A DNA stretch of 64,000 nt from an uncultured Bacteroidales bacterium. Its GTDB lineage: Bacteria > Bacteroidota > Bacteroidia > Bacteroidales > UBA932. Position numbers and translations under genes: made by a program. The notes below the pieces were generated by a model that was given only the letters and a program-made list of their open reading frames with translations, did not search any database and had not been told where the DNA came from. Within the stretch, counting starts at the first letter, position 1. Each line of letters begins with the position of its first letter. This document shows positions 7,403 to 16,276 of the stretch, in pieces. The stretch covers positions 189,189 to 253,188 of the forward strand of contig UQMB01000001.1 in NCBI GenBank assembly GCA_900541925.1, read 5' to 3'.

Positions 7403-9484
7403 TTATTTGATGTAAGCCGCGAGCGGGCTTCCGCTTGATTTGAGGGCGTCCGCGAGCGTCCTGCAGTACATGCGCGCTCCGGCCTCAAGGGTGTGTACCG
7501 AGTCGGCGAAGTAGTCGGCCTGGGCCTTCTGCTTGCCGATGGCGTCGTATTGTGCTGCCGCGAGTTCGTTGAAGTCTATATACTCGACCCCTTCCTGTGC
7601 GGCGACTTCCTTGCACCATGCGTTGAATGTCTTGTCGAACCTCTCCACGGAAGTGTCGCTCGCCCAGCGGTTCTGCGGGGTCGGGCTGAGCACGGCGGGG
7701 ATTCCGCCGCGCATCCTGGTCTGGCGTATCATCATGCGGATATAGTGTCCGTAGGAGTATACATCCTCGGGGCCGCCGTTCTTCTCCATCACTACGGTCT
7801 GGCACTCATCGGAGGTGCCGTCGAGGGTGCCGCGTGCGCGGCCGGTGTTGAGCGGAGCCATGTCGTTGTGGCCGAACTGTATCAGCACGAAGTCCCCCGG
7901 CTGGATGCGGTCGCGCAGTTGCGGCCACACGTTGTTGTAGAAGGTACGGCTGCTCAGGCCGCCTACGGCCTGGTTGTCCACCACCGCATCGGCGGTCACG
8001 TATTCCTGGAAGAAGCTGCCCCAGCCCCACTGGCCGTTGTCGCCTGTGCCGCGGCCGTTCTTGCAGGTCGAGTCTCCGGCGAGGAACACCATAGGTTTGC
8101 TTTCCTGCCTTGTGACCTGCTGTGCCATCATGCCGGGGCGGCCCTGCTGCTGAGCTGGTCTGTTGGCGTAGAGCTTCAGCATCTCGGTCCCCGCGAGAAG
8201 CACTGGACCGTAGCCGTGTGCCGCGTAGACGCTCACCGGACGGCTTTCGTAGAAGGTGTTGGTCCAGCCGAGGCCCGTGCCGACGCAGGTGTTCTCCACC
8301 TGGCCATGTCCGTTGACCTGCTTCTCGATTCCTGCCCATCCTGCACGGGCGATGTCCTGATATGCGGTGCGGTCTATCCAGCCCTTGTTGATGGCGTGCG
8401 CGTATCCGTAGACGAACATGGCGGTGGCGCTGGTCTCAAGATAGGATTCCGTCTTGTCGAGGAGCTGGTGCCAGCGTCCGTCCGGAGCCTGATAAGGGGC
8501 GATGCCTCTGAGGAGCGAGGTCAGCAGTTCGAGCACCTCCTCGCGCCCCTGCGCCCTTTCCGGCAGGACATCGAGCACATCGCAGAGCGTCAGCACCGCC
8601 CAGCCGTTGGCGCGGGCCCAGTGATAGGCCGGATGCTCGGACATGCCCTCTACCCAGCCGTGGCGGAAGAGGTTCTTCTCAGGTACCCAGAGATATTTCT
8701 TGAAGAGGAGAATCTGGTTGACGGCCTCGTTGTAGAATTTCTGGGTGAGGTCGCCCCGTTCCCTCTGGCTGAGCATGGCCCGGTATGCTATAGGGGTGAT
8801 GCCCATGTACATGTCGTCGAGCCATACGGAGTTGGTGGTCGGGCGGTTGCGCGCCAGGATGCCGTCGGAGAGGCGGTACTCCTTGTACATCGTGAAGTTG
8901 AAGCCGTTGTCCAGAAGGGCCCTGAAGTCCTTGCCCTTCTGAGGGTCGGCGAGGGTGGCCTTGATCATCGCGGCCGTCATGGCTCCGCAGTCGTCAAGCC
9001 ACTTCGGGCTTGCGAGATACTTGAGTTTCATCGCGTAACCGGTCGCGTTGTAGTAGTCGCGGACATAAGGGTAGATCTCTCCGAGGAGTTTGAGCCTCTC
9101 GTAGGCGTAGTCCGCGTATTTGCTCTCTCCAGTGAATTCGCTCAGCGCCAGCATCCCCGAGTAGGTGACGCCCCATTCGTAGGTGCAGATGCCGAAGTCT
9201 CCCTTCTTGAGCGTGGAGTTCTCGTTGATCTTGCTGTAGTCGGTGATGATGCCGCCGTCGCCGTCAGTCACGGCAGCCGGGGTGCAGCTGTTGAGGTAGT
9301 CGTAAACCCTGTCGAGCGTCTGCCGGGCGCTGATGCTCGGGTCCACTCTCTGAGGCCTCTGGGCCGGCTGCTCGGCTTTCGCCTTCTTGGCTGCCTTGCC
9401 GGTGGATTTCTGCGCGAAGGCAGGCGCTCCGATGCATGTCAGCGCAAGCAGCGAAGCGAGGGTGATTTTAAAAAACTTGGTCAT
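7403..9484 (-). CDS. Fused unsaturated rhamnogalacturonyl hydrolase (GH105) and rhamnogalacturonan acetylesterase (CE12)
   Basis: This 693-aa secreted protein starts with a signal peptide ending near AFAQ. Residues about 45-440 form an (alpha/alpha)6 barrel of the GH105 (YteR/RhiN) type, with WLDDMYMGITP and HWARANGWAV. It would cleave the unsaturated galacturonate end of rhamnogalacturonan disaccharides. Residues about 465-693 are an SGNH esterase: GDST with Ser472, GHND, and Asp661-Ser-Val-His664. These match the catalytic blocks of CE12 acetylesterases that deacetylate rhamnogalacturonan I. At nearly twice the single-domain length, it is a genuine fusion with no stop between domains. It is divergent from the PL11 lyase gene, whose products it would process. 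Confidence 0.92.
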   Translation of the reverse strand: MTKFFKITLASLLALTCIGAPAFAQKSTGKAAKKAKAEQPAQRPQRVDPSISARQTLDRVYDYLNSCTPAAVTDGDGGIITDYSKINENSTLKKGDFGICTYEWGVTYSGMLALSEFTGESKYADYAYERLKLLGEIYPYVRDYYNATGYAMKLKYLASPKWLDDCGAMTAAMIKATLADPQKGKDFRALLDNGFNFTMYKEYRLSDGILARNRPTTNSVWLDDMYMGITPIAYRAMLSQRERGDLTQKFYNEAVNQILLFKKYLWVPEKNLFRHGWVEGMSEHPAYHWARANGWAVLTLCDVLDVLPERAQGREEVLELLTSLLRGIAPYQAPDGRWHQLLDKTESYLETSATAMFVYGYAHAINKGWIDRTAYQDIARAGWAGIEKQVNGHGQVENTCVGTGLGWTNTFYESRPVSVYAAHGYGPVLLAGTEMLKLYANRPAQQQGRPGMMAQQVTRQESKPMVFLAGDSTCKNGRGTGDNGQWGWGSFFQEYVTADAVVDNQAVGGLSSRTFYNNVWPQLRDRIQPGDFVLIQFGHNDMAPLNTGRARGTLDGTSDECQTVVMEKNGGPEDVYSYGHYIRMMIRQTRMRGGIPAVLSPTPQNRWASDTSVERFDKTFNAWCKEVAAQEGVEYIDFNELAAAQYDAIGKQKAQADYFADSVHTLEAGARMYCRTLADALKSSGSPLAAYIK

Positions 9485-9567
9485 AAGTTGCGATGGTTAA
9501 TATATTTCGTTAAATTTACGCGTAAAATTACGCACTAATTCGGAATAACAACAAATTTACCACAATA
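9485..9567. promoter_or_regulatory. Divergent promoter region of the rhamnogalacturonan genes with a 12-bp palindrome
   Basis: This 83-bp gap separates the divergent GH105-CE12 and PL11 genes. TTTACGCGTAAA at 9515-9526 is a perfect palindrome in the centre and could be an operator for shared pectin induction. On the minus strand TAAATTTG (9559-9552) fits the -7 box for the GH105-CE12 gene. The plus-strand promoter is not clear. Confidence 0.5.
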
Positions 9568-11913
9568 ATGACAGCGAACAAAATTATTTTGCTTGCGGCA
9601 GCGGCTTCTCTGCTGCTGTGTGCCTGCACCGGGCAGCCGGCGCCCGGCCCTGATTACCGATACGACAAGATGCAGCGCGAACAGCTCGGGCGCGGCCTTG
9701 TCGCCATCCACAACGGCGGAGGACGGGTCTCCGTGAGCTGGAGGTTTCTCTACGGGGAGCCTGTGGACGCGGGCTTCGACTTGTACCGCGCGACCGGAGA
9801 CGGCGAGGAGATAAAGCTCAACAACGAACCCCTTGTGAAATCTTCGTTCTTCGTGGATACTGATGTGGACACCTCTGTAGACAATGTCTACACTGTCAGG
9901 CCGTCCGGACGGAAAGACCTGCCGTCGGCCAGCTATACTCTGACTCCTGCGCTTGCCGCCAAGCCTTATCTGTCGTTCAAGCTGCGGCCGGTGGAAGGTT
10001 TCCCGGAGGGGAAATACACCCCTACGGACGCGAGCGTGGCGGACCTTGACGGAGACGGGGAGTACGAAATCATCATCAAGATGGTCACCACCGAGTTTGA
10101 CAACGGCAGCGGCGGGCTGTGCACGGAGGGTTCTCTTATAGACGCATATAAACTTGACGGGACTTTCATGTGGAGAGTGGACCTGGGGCTCAATATACGC
10201 CAGGGCGCCCACTATACGCAGATGATGCTCTATGACTTCGACGGAGACGGGAAGGCGGAACTGGCGGTCAAGACCGCCGAAGGCACGAAGTTCGGCGACG
10301 GCGCGGTGATAGGGGACGTCAACGGCGACGGGCGTACCGACTACCGCATCACCGACCGCTCCCAGCGCGCTTACGGCAAGATCCTTGAGGGGCCTGAGTT
10401 CCTTTCTATAATAGAGGGCTCCACCGGACGCGAGCTTGCCCGCACGGACTTCATACCACGTGGTGAGAAAGGGGAGTTCGGCGACACTTACGGCAACCGG
10501 GTGGACCGCTACCTCGGCGGGGCCGGATACTTCGACGGAGTCCGTCCAAGCATACTTATATGCCGCGGATACTATGCCAAGACCGTGGTGGAGGCATGGG
10601 ACTGGAGAGACGGGAAACTCACCCGCCGCTGGTCTTTCGACACCACGGCCGACGGGGGCAAGTACAAGGACTTTGAGGGACAGGGCAATCACAACCTCCG
10701 CATCGGGGACGTGGACGGCGACGGCAGGGACGAGGTGGTATACGGCGCGTGCGTGATTGATGATGACGGCACCGGGCTCTACACCACCGGACTCGGTCAC
10801 GGCGATGCCATGTATCTTACGGACATTGACATAGACCGTCCTGGGCTTGAGGTCTGGCAGTCTCATGAGAACGCTCCGCTCAGGGCCAACTCAGAGCTGC
10901 GCGACGCGCTGACCGGGCAGACCATCTGGGGCGTGCCGGGCTGGGAAGATGTCGGCAGGGCAGCCGCGGAAGACATAGACCCGCGCTTCCGGGGAGTCGA
11001 ACTCTGGACTTCCGGCACGGACGGGGTCTATACCGCCGACGGACGCTTCATAAGCTCCTACACCCCGGGCACCAACTTCGCGATATGGTGGGACGGAGAT
11101 CTCAACAGGGAGATTCTTGACGGTTACTATTACGGCGACGCGGATTTCACCCCTTCAGGCGGGCCGGCGCCAGAGTCCATGCGCGAGCGGATGCGTGAAC
11201 TGTGGGGCAAGAACCCGTCCGAACTGCCGGACGAGTTCAAGCGGGTGATGCGGATAACCAAGTGGACGGGAGACGGAGTCGTGCCTATCGACCTTCCGGA
11301 CCAGATCGACGTGGCCGCGAACAACGGCTCCAAATCCAATCCGTGCATCTCGGCGGACCTGTTCGGTGACTGGAGAGAGGAACTTGTCACGCGCACCCAG
11401 GACAATACCGAAATCCGCATATACATGACGGACTATCCGACGAACTACCGCTTCTACACCCTGATGAGCGACAACATCTACCGTATGGGGGTTCTCGGTG
11501 AGAACATATGCTACAATCAGCCGCCTCTCACGGGCTTCTATCTCGGCTCGGACCTCGGGAAGTTCTGGGATGTGCGCTTCGAGCGCACGGCGGCGTATTC
11601 CAACAACGCGAAGAAGGGCGTCACCGCCGACGGGAAAAAGAACGGCATGCACGCACGCCTCCAGAATACTGTGGAGACTACGGATCGCGACATCGTTGTG
11701 AACGGAGCCGATGAATATACCCTCGACGCAAGGTTTGACTACGACAGCTGCGAATGGACCATTGACGGCAAGAAGGCCGGCAGCGGACGCCGTCTCACGG
11801 TCAAGGCTTCCGACTTGGGCTACGACCGGACAGTCAGACTGGGCGTGAGGGCTACAATCTTCGGCTGCGTCTTCGAGGACGAAGGGACGCTGACATTCTG
11901 CTCGGCAAAGTGA
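9568..11913 (+). CDS. Rhamnogalacturonan lyase, PL11 family lipoprotein
   Basis: This 781-aa protein begins with a lipoprotein signal (LLAAAASLLLCAC). The opening GRGLVAIHNGGGRVSVSWR and the following FDLYR segment are typical of PL11 rhamnogalacturonan lyases (YesW/YesX type). Repeated Asp-rich calcium loops such as DLDGDGEYEI, DFDGDGKAEL, DVNGDGRTDY and DVDGDGRDEV mark the eight-bladed propeller. PL11 enzymes cut the rhamnose-galacturonate backbone by beta-elimination, leaving the unsaturated ends used by GH105. About 100 residues at the C-terminus form an extra beta domain. The lipid anchor suggests a surface or periplasmic-face enzyme. Length is somewhat above the usual 600-700 aa because of this extra domain. 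Confidence 0.93.
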   Translation: MTANKIILLAAAASLLLCACTGQPAPGPDYRYDKMQREQLGRGLVAIHNGGGRVSVSWRFLYGEPVDAGFDLYRATGDGEEIKLNNEPLVKSSFFVDTDVDTSVDNVYTVRPSGRKDLPSASYTLTPALAAKPYLSFKLRPVEGFPEGKYTPTDASVADLDGDGEYEIIIKMVTTEFDNGSGGLCTEGSLIDAYKLDGTFMWRVDLGLNIRQGAHYTQMMLYDFDGDGKAELAVKTAEGTKFGDGAVIGDVNGDGRTDYRITDRSQRAYGKILEGPEFLSIIEGSTGRELARTDFIPRGEKGEFGDTYGNRVDRYLGGAGYFDGVRPSILICRGYYAKTVVEAWDWRDGKLTRRWSFDTTADGGKYKDFEGQGNHNLRIGDVDGDGRDEVVYGACVIDDDGTGLYTTGLGHGDAMYLTDIDIDRPGLEVWQSHENAPLRANSELRDALTGQTIWGVPGWEDVGRAAAEDIDPRFRGVELWTSGTDGVYTADGRFISSYTPGTNFAIWWDGDLNREILDGYYYGDADFTPSGGPAPESMRERMRELWGKNPSELPDEFKRVMRITKWTGDGVVPIDLPDQIDVAANNGSKSNPCISADLFGDWREELVTRTQDNTEIRIYMTDYPTNYRFYTLMSDNIYRMGVLGENICYNQPPLTGFYLGSDLGKFWDVRFERTAAYSNNAKKGVTADGKKNGMHARLQNTVETTDRDIVVNGADEYTLDARFDYDSCEWTIDGKKAGSGRRLTVKASDLGYDRTVRLGVRATIFGCVFEDEGTLTFCSAK

Positions 11914-11929
11914 TTCTGCACCATATACG

Positions 11930-11970
11930 GAAGGTGGCCGGAGAGTCTTTCCAGACTTCCGGCCACCTTC
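11930..11970. terminator. Bidirectional intrinsic terminator
   Basis: GAAGGTGGCCGG at 11930-11941 and CCGGCCACCTTC at 11959-11970 form a long GC-rich stem, extended by AGTCT/AGACT with one bulge. It lies between the convergent PL11 (+) and TolC-like (-) genes. Confidence 0.85.
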
Positions 11971-11985
11971 TTTCGAGACTTACCG

Positions 11986-13170
11986 CTATTCCGCGAAGCT
12001 CTCTATCTCCGCGATGAGGCTGTGGCAGTCGCGTTCGCACTCCAGAGCGTCCTGGAGCGCGTCGTACCAGACCTCCATCTCCATGGTGTACTCCTCGACG
12101 GAAATCTCTCCGCTGCTGAGGGCTTCGTAGAGCATGTCGCCGGGATTCAGTCCGGACAGGGTGTTGCGGTACTCTTCACGCAGGCTGATGAGACTCAGGG
12201 CCTTGGCGTATTTGCTCTTGAGAGTGAGGTGGAACTGAAGATAGTCGTCCTTGACCTTCTCCTCCGCGGCTTCTCTGCGGGCCTTTGCAGCCCTGACCTT
12301 GCCGCTGTTTTCCCACAGCGGGATTGAAATCCCTCCGGTGATACCCTGGAAGGAGCTTCCGCTCACGCTCTCCGACATATAACCTATAGAGAATTTCGGG
12401 AACCATTCGGAGGCGGCGAGCTTGACGCCGGACTCTGCGTTGCGCAGGTCGTTCTCCACGGCGAGGATCTCGCTGCTTCGGGAGGCGGCGTCGTTGTACC
12501 ACTGCTCGAAGTCGTCAGGGATGAAAGGGTCGGCGAATTCGCTGAAGCTGAATTCCACTGCATGGCCGCCGTTCAGCCTCTGGAGATCCGCCAGAAGCGC
12601 CTGCCTCTCTATCTCGTTGTTCTTGGCTGTGCGGGAAGCGGAGAGCAGCGCCATCTTCGCCTTGTTCAGCTCCAGCGCCCCGGCTCCGCCGGTGTCGAAC
12701 TTGCTCTGCCAGCTGTCCGCGATGGTCTTCGCATTGAGGAGACACTTGTCCAGCTCGATCTTGAGGGCGTTGCGGTAGACGAGGTCTATACATATCTGCT
12801 TCGCTTCCAACAGGATTCTCTTCCTGCCGATGGCGTAGGCGTAATCTGCCGCCGCGCATTCTCCCCGGGAGATCTTCTTCCTCCAGTAATAGACCGACGG
12901 GAAGTCGAAGCTCTGGCTGACGCTGAAGTCAACCCTGGTGCCGCCTTCCGGATCCACGGTCTCCCACAGGTAACCCAGTTCCACTTCCGGGTCGGATGGC
13001 GTGAGTCCCGTGCGGGCCTCCATCTTGTCAGCTCCGGCTTCGCTGCGCAGTACGCGCAGGGTGCTGTTGTTCTCCTCTATCTGAGCGAGGATGCCGCCGA
13101 AGTCCTGGGCTCCTGCCGCCCCGCAGAGGGCAAGGGCGGCAAGGGATATCATCAAGTATTTAGTTTTCAT
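11986..13170 (-). CDS. cusC: TolC-family outer membrane efflux protein (CusC-like)
   Basis: This 394-aa protein has a signal peptide (ending CGAAGAQ) and two long heptad-rich coiled-coil segments, around residues 120-210 and 300-394, as in outer membrane factor trimers. It is the last gene of a three-gene minus-strand efflux set and overlaps the RND pump gene by 11 bases. It should form the outer membrane channel that carries metal ions out of the cell. It is shorter than Escherichia coli CusC, which is normal for Bacteroidetes CusC-like proteins. The symbol is by operon analogy; metal specificity is not shown. Confidence 0.82.
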   Translation of the reverse strand: MKTKYLMISLAALALCGAAGAQDFGGILAQIEENNSTLRVLRSEAGADKMEARTGLTPSDPEVELGYLWETVDPEGGTRVDFSVSQSFDFPSVYYWRKKISRGECAAADYAYAIGRKRILLEAKQICIDLVYRNALKIELDKCLLNAKTIADSWQSKFDTGGAGALELNKAKMALLSASRTAKNNEIERQALLADLQRLNGGHAVEFSFSEFADPFIPDDFEQWYNDAASRSSEILAVENDLRNAESGVKLAASEWFPKFSIGYMSESVSGSSFQGITGGISIPLWENSGKVRAAKARREAAEEKVKDDYLQFHLTLKSKYAKALSLISLREEYRNTLSGLNPGDMLYEALSSGEISVEEYTMEMEVWYDALQDALECERDCHSLIAEIESFAE

Positions 13171-16100
13171 TGCTTTTCCTCCTTTTGGCGTACCATTCGT
13201 ACATTATCGGGATGATGAATATGTTGAGCAGGGTGGAGGTCAACAGGCCTCCCAGCACAACTACCGCCATCGGGCTCTGGATCTCGTTGCCTGTCTTGTC
13301 GCCGTTGAATACCAGAGGTATGAGGGCGAGAGCGGAGGTCAGGGCCGTCATGAGTATAGGGTTGAGCCTGTCTACGGAGCCTTCGATTACGCTCTGTCTC
13401 AGGCCTTCACCGTCATGGCGCAGGTGCTGGTAGCGGTTGATCAGCAGGACACCGTTGCGGGTCGCGATTCCGAATAGCGTGATGAATCCGATTATCGACG
13501 GGATGCTGACCACTCCGGAGCTCACCCACACGGCGAACACGCCTCCGACGAGGGCGAGAGGGAGACTCGCCAGCACGATGCCGGACAGGGCCACATCCCT
13601 GAACTCAAGATAGAGCAGCAGGAATATCGCGAATATCGCGAGAATGGTCGCGAGGGCGAGCGTGCGGGATGCGCTTCTGGCGCTCTCGAACTGCCCGCCG
13701 TATTCGATGCGGTAGCCTTCCGGGAGCTGCACCGACTCGGCAATCACCTTCTGTACATCCTCGACCACGCTTCCGACATCGCGGCCGCTCACGTTGGCGG
13801 ACACGACAAGTTTGCGCTGCACGTTCTCGCGGCTGATGGCGTTGGGGCCATAGGTGGACACTATCTCCGCCACCTGCTCAAGAGGGACTTTGCCCCCGTT
13901 GCCGGTGTCTATCAGGGCGTCGCGCACACCTTCGATGCTGCGGGTCTCGTCGTCACCGAGGCGGAGCACCACATCGTAGCGGCGCTGCCCCTCGTAGATG
14001 TCCGAGAGTTTCTCGCCGGAGAAGGCGAGGTTGACGAAGTCGTTGAAGTCGGCCATGGTGATCCCGTATTGCGCGAGAGCTGCCCTGTTGGCCTTGATGT
14101 GAATCTGCGGCGTGGCGGCCTGCTGCTCCACGGATGCGTCCACAAGCCCTTCCACTCCGGAAATCAGGCTCTTGACCGTGTTGCCGAGCATCTGCATGGT
14201 GCCGAGGTCGGTCCCGAATATCTTGATCGCGATGGCTGCCTTGGTGCCTGAGAGCATGTGGTCGATGCGGTGCCCGAGAGGCTGACCCACTGTCACGGCT
14301 ATGCCCGGGATGGAATTTAGCTTGGCACGCACATCGTTGAACACTTCCTCTCTCGGCCTGTCCTTGAGCTTGAAGTTGACGTCGAGCTCGGAAGAGTTGG
14401 TGGCCTGCGAATGCTCGTCGAGGTCTCCGCGGCCCGAGCGGCGGGATGTGCTGGTGACCTCAGGGATGCTGAGCAGCTGTGTCTCCATGAGCTGTCCGAG
14501 ACGGTCGTTGTCTTCGAGCGACGTGCCCTGCTGGGTGACGGCCGAGATGGTCATCGACCCTTCGTTGAAGTCCGGGAGGAAGCTGCTTCCCATCTGGGTG
14601 AATACAATCACGGCTCCCGCGAGCAGGGCGCCTGTGGCCCCCATGACGGCGACCTTGTGCTTGAGCACCCATCCAAGTGAGTTCTCGTAGATGCCGGCGA
14701 GCTTGCGGCTCACCCAGCCTTCACGGTCGTTCTTGGTGAGATATTTCTCATTGGTGAGCATGTCCTTGCAGAGCAGGGGAGTAAGCGTCATCGCCACGAT
14801 GAGCGACATGAACAGGGAGATGATGTAAGTGATGCCGAGAGGCTTGAGGAGCCTGCCTTCCATGCCGCTCAGGAAGAAGAGCGGGGTGAACGCCACCATT
14901 ATGATGAGAGTGGCGTTGATGACGGAAGAGCGTATCTCACGCGAGCCCTCGAACACAACATCGAAGACCTTCATCCTCTCCCCGGATGGTTTGCGGTGAT
15001 TCTGCCGCAGGCGTTTGTAGACATTCTCCACATCGATGATAGCGTCGTCCACAAGCGAGCCTATCGCTATGCACATGCCGCCCAGGGTCATCGTGTTGAT
15101 GTCCATCCCGAGGAAGTGCAGGACGATGATGGTGGCGAGCAGGGACATCGGGATGGCTATGATCGAGATGACCGTGGTCCTGAAGTTGCCGAGGAACAGG
15201 AAAAGGATTATGATGACGAACACGGCGCCCTCAAGCAGGGCCCTGCCCACATTGCCCACGGAGGCCTGTATGAAGTCGGCCTGCTGGAATATGTGCGTGT
15301 CCATCTTGACGTCGGCAGGCAACGATGCGGCCACGTCCTTGAGGTTGGCCTCTATGGCCTTGGTGACCTTGAGCGTGTTGATGTTGGGCTGCTTGCTGAT
15401 GGAGACGATGACGGCCGGCTTGCCGTTCTGCGACGCCGTACCGAGCTTGACGGCCGGCCCGATGCGCAGGGTAGCCACGTCGGAGAGGCAGACCGGGCCG
15501 CTCTTGTCGAGGCATACGAGGCTCTTGCCGAGCTCTTCAAGGTCTGTCGTGCGGGCGATGCCCCTCAGGGCGTATTCGTTGCCCCATTCGCGGACGATTC
15601 CTCCCTCCGTGTTGATGCTGAGCGAGCGTCCGACGGCTTCAAGTTCTGCCATCGTCACCCCGTAGGCTTCCATCCTCTGCGGGTCGGCGAGAATCTGGTA
15701 CTGCTTCTCCTCGCCTCCCAGCACTGTCACCTGGGACACGCCTCCGGTCGCGAGGATAGCCGGTTTGACTACCCAGTCGGCCATGTCCCGGAGATCCATC
15801 ATCGAGGTCGTGCCGTCCTGCGACTGCAGGCCCAGGAAGATGATTTCTCCCATCACGCTGGACTGCGGCGCCAGCACCGGGGTCACGTCTTCGGGAAGCG
15901 ACTCCCCGAGGGTGACCATCTTCTCGGACACGATCTGGCGGGCGCGGAAGACATCCATCCCCCAGTCGAATTCGACCCAGACGAAGGAGTATCCGTACAT
16001 GGAAGTGGAGCGCACGCGGCGCACGTTGGTGGCGCCGTTGACGGCCGTCTCCACAGGGAAGGTCACGAGACGCTCCACCTCCTCGGCGGACATTCCGTGG

Positions 16101-16264
16101 GCGTCCGACATTATCACTACTGTCGGGGCGGTGAGGTCAGGGAAGACATCTATGTCTGTCCTGTTCGCGCACCAGATTCCTCCGACCACGACAAGCGCTG
16201 CTCCCAGCAGCACCAGCAGACGGTTCTTCAGAGAAAACCGTATGATACCGTTCAACCAGTTCAT
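13160..16264 (-). CDS. cusA: CusA/CzcA-family heavy-metal efflux RND pump
   Basis: The 1034-aa protein has the standard HME-RND layout: N-terminal transmembrane helix (NRLLVLLGAALVVVGG), a porter domain opening DIDVFPDLTAPTVVIM, a central six-helix block (FVIIILFLFLGNFRTTVISI), a second porter domain and a final helix block ending in the cytoplasm. NTMTLGGMCIAIGSLVDDAIIDVENV is the conserved TM4 region with the paired Asp residues of the proton relay. It uses proton flow to move divalent or monovalent metal ions from periplasm to outside through the TolC partner. Whether copper, silver, zinc or cobalt is exported cannot be decided by eye. Confidence 0.93.
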   Translation of the reverse strand: MNWLNGIIRFSLKNRLLVLLGAALVVVGGIWCANRTDIDVFPDLTAPTVVIMSDAHGMSAEEVERLVTFPVETAVNGATNVRRVRSTSMYGYSFVWVEFDWGMDVFRARQIVSEKMVTLGESLPEDVTPVLAPQSSVMGEIIFLGLQSQDGTTSMMDLRDMADWVVKPAILATGGVSQVTVLGGEEKQYQILADPQRMEAYGVTMAELEAVGRSLSINTEGGIVREWGNEYALRGIARTTDLEELGKSLVCLDKSGPVCLSDVATLRIGPAVKLGTASQNGKPAVIVSISKQPNINTLKVTKAIEANLKDVAASLPADVKMDTHIFQQADFIQASVGNVGRALLEGAVFVIIILFLFLGNFRTTVISIIAIPMSLLATIIVLHFLGMDINTMTLGGMCIAIGSLVDDAIIDVENVYKRLRQNHRKPSGERMKVFDVVFEGSREIRSSVINATLIIMVAFTPLFFLSGMEGRLLKPLGITYIISLFMSLIVAMTLTPLLCKDMLTNEKYLTKNDREGWVSRKLAGIYENSLGWVLKHKVAVMGATGALLAGAVIVFTQMGSSFLPDFNEGSMTISAVTQQGTSLEDNDRLGQLMETQLLSIPEVTSTSRRSGRGDLDEHSQATNSSELDVNFKLKDRPREEVFNDVRAKLNSIPGIAVTVGQPLGHRIDHMLSGTKAAIAIKIFGTDLGTMQMLGNTVKSLISGVEGLVDASVEQQAATPQIHIKANRAALAQYGITMADFNDFVNLAFSGEKLSDIYEGQRRYDVVLRLGDDETRSIEGVRDALIDTGNGGKVPLEQVAEIVSTYGPNAISRENVQRKLVVSANVSGRDVGSVVEDVQKVIAESVQLPEGYRIEYGGQFESARSASRTLALATILAIFAIFLLLYLEFRDVALSGIVLASLPLALVGGVFAVWVSSGVVSIPSIIGFITLFGIATRNGVLLINRYQHLRHDGEGLRQSVIEGSVDRLNPILMTALTSALALIPLVFNGDKTGNEIQSPMAVVVLGGLLTSTLLNIFIIPIMYEWYAKRRKSNEN

Positions 16265-16276
16265 ACTCTTCCTCCG

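Noticed and set aside
7493..9538. Long plus-strand open frame (681 aa) opposite the GH105-CE12 gene
   Set aside because: It is antisense to a protein with clear catalytic motifs. The predicted peptide is Val/Ala/Gly-rich and lacks domains, as expected for an antisense frame in GC-rich DNA.
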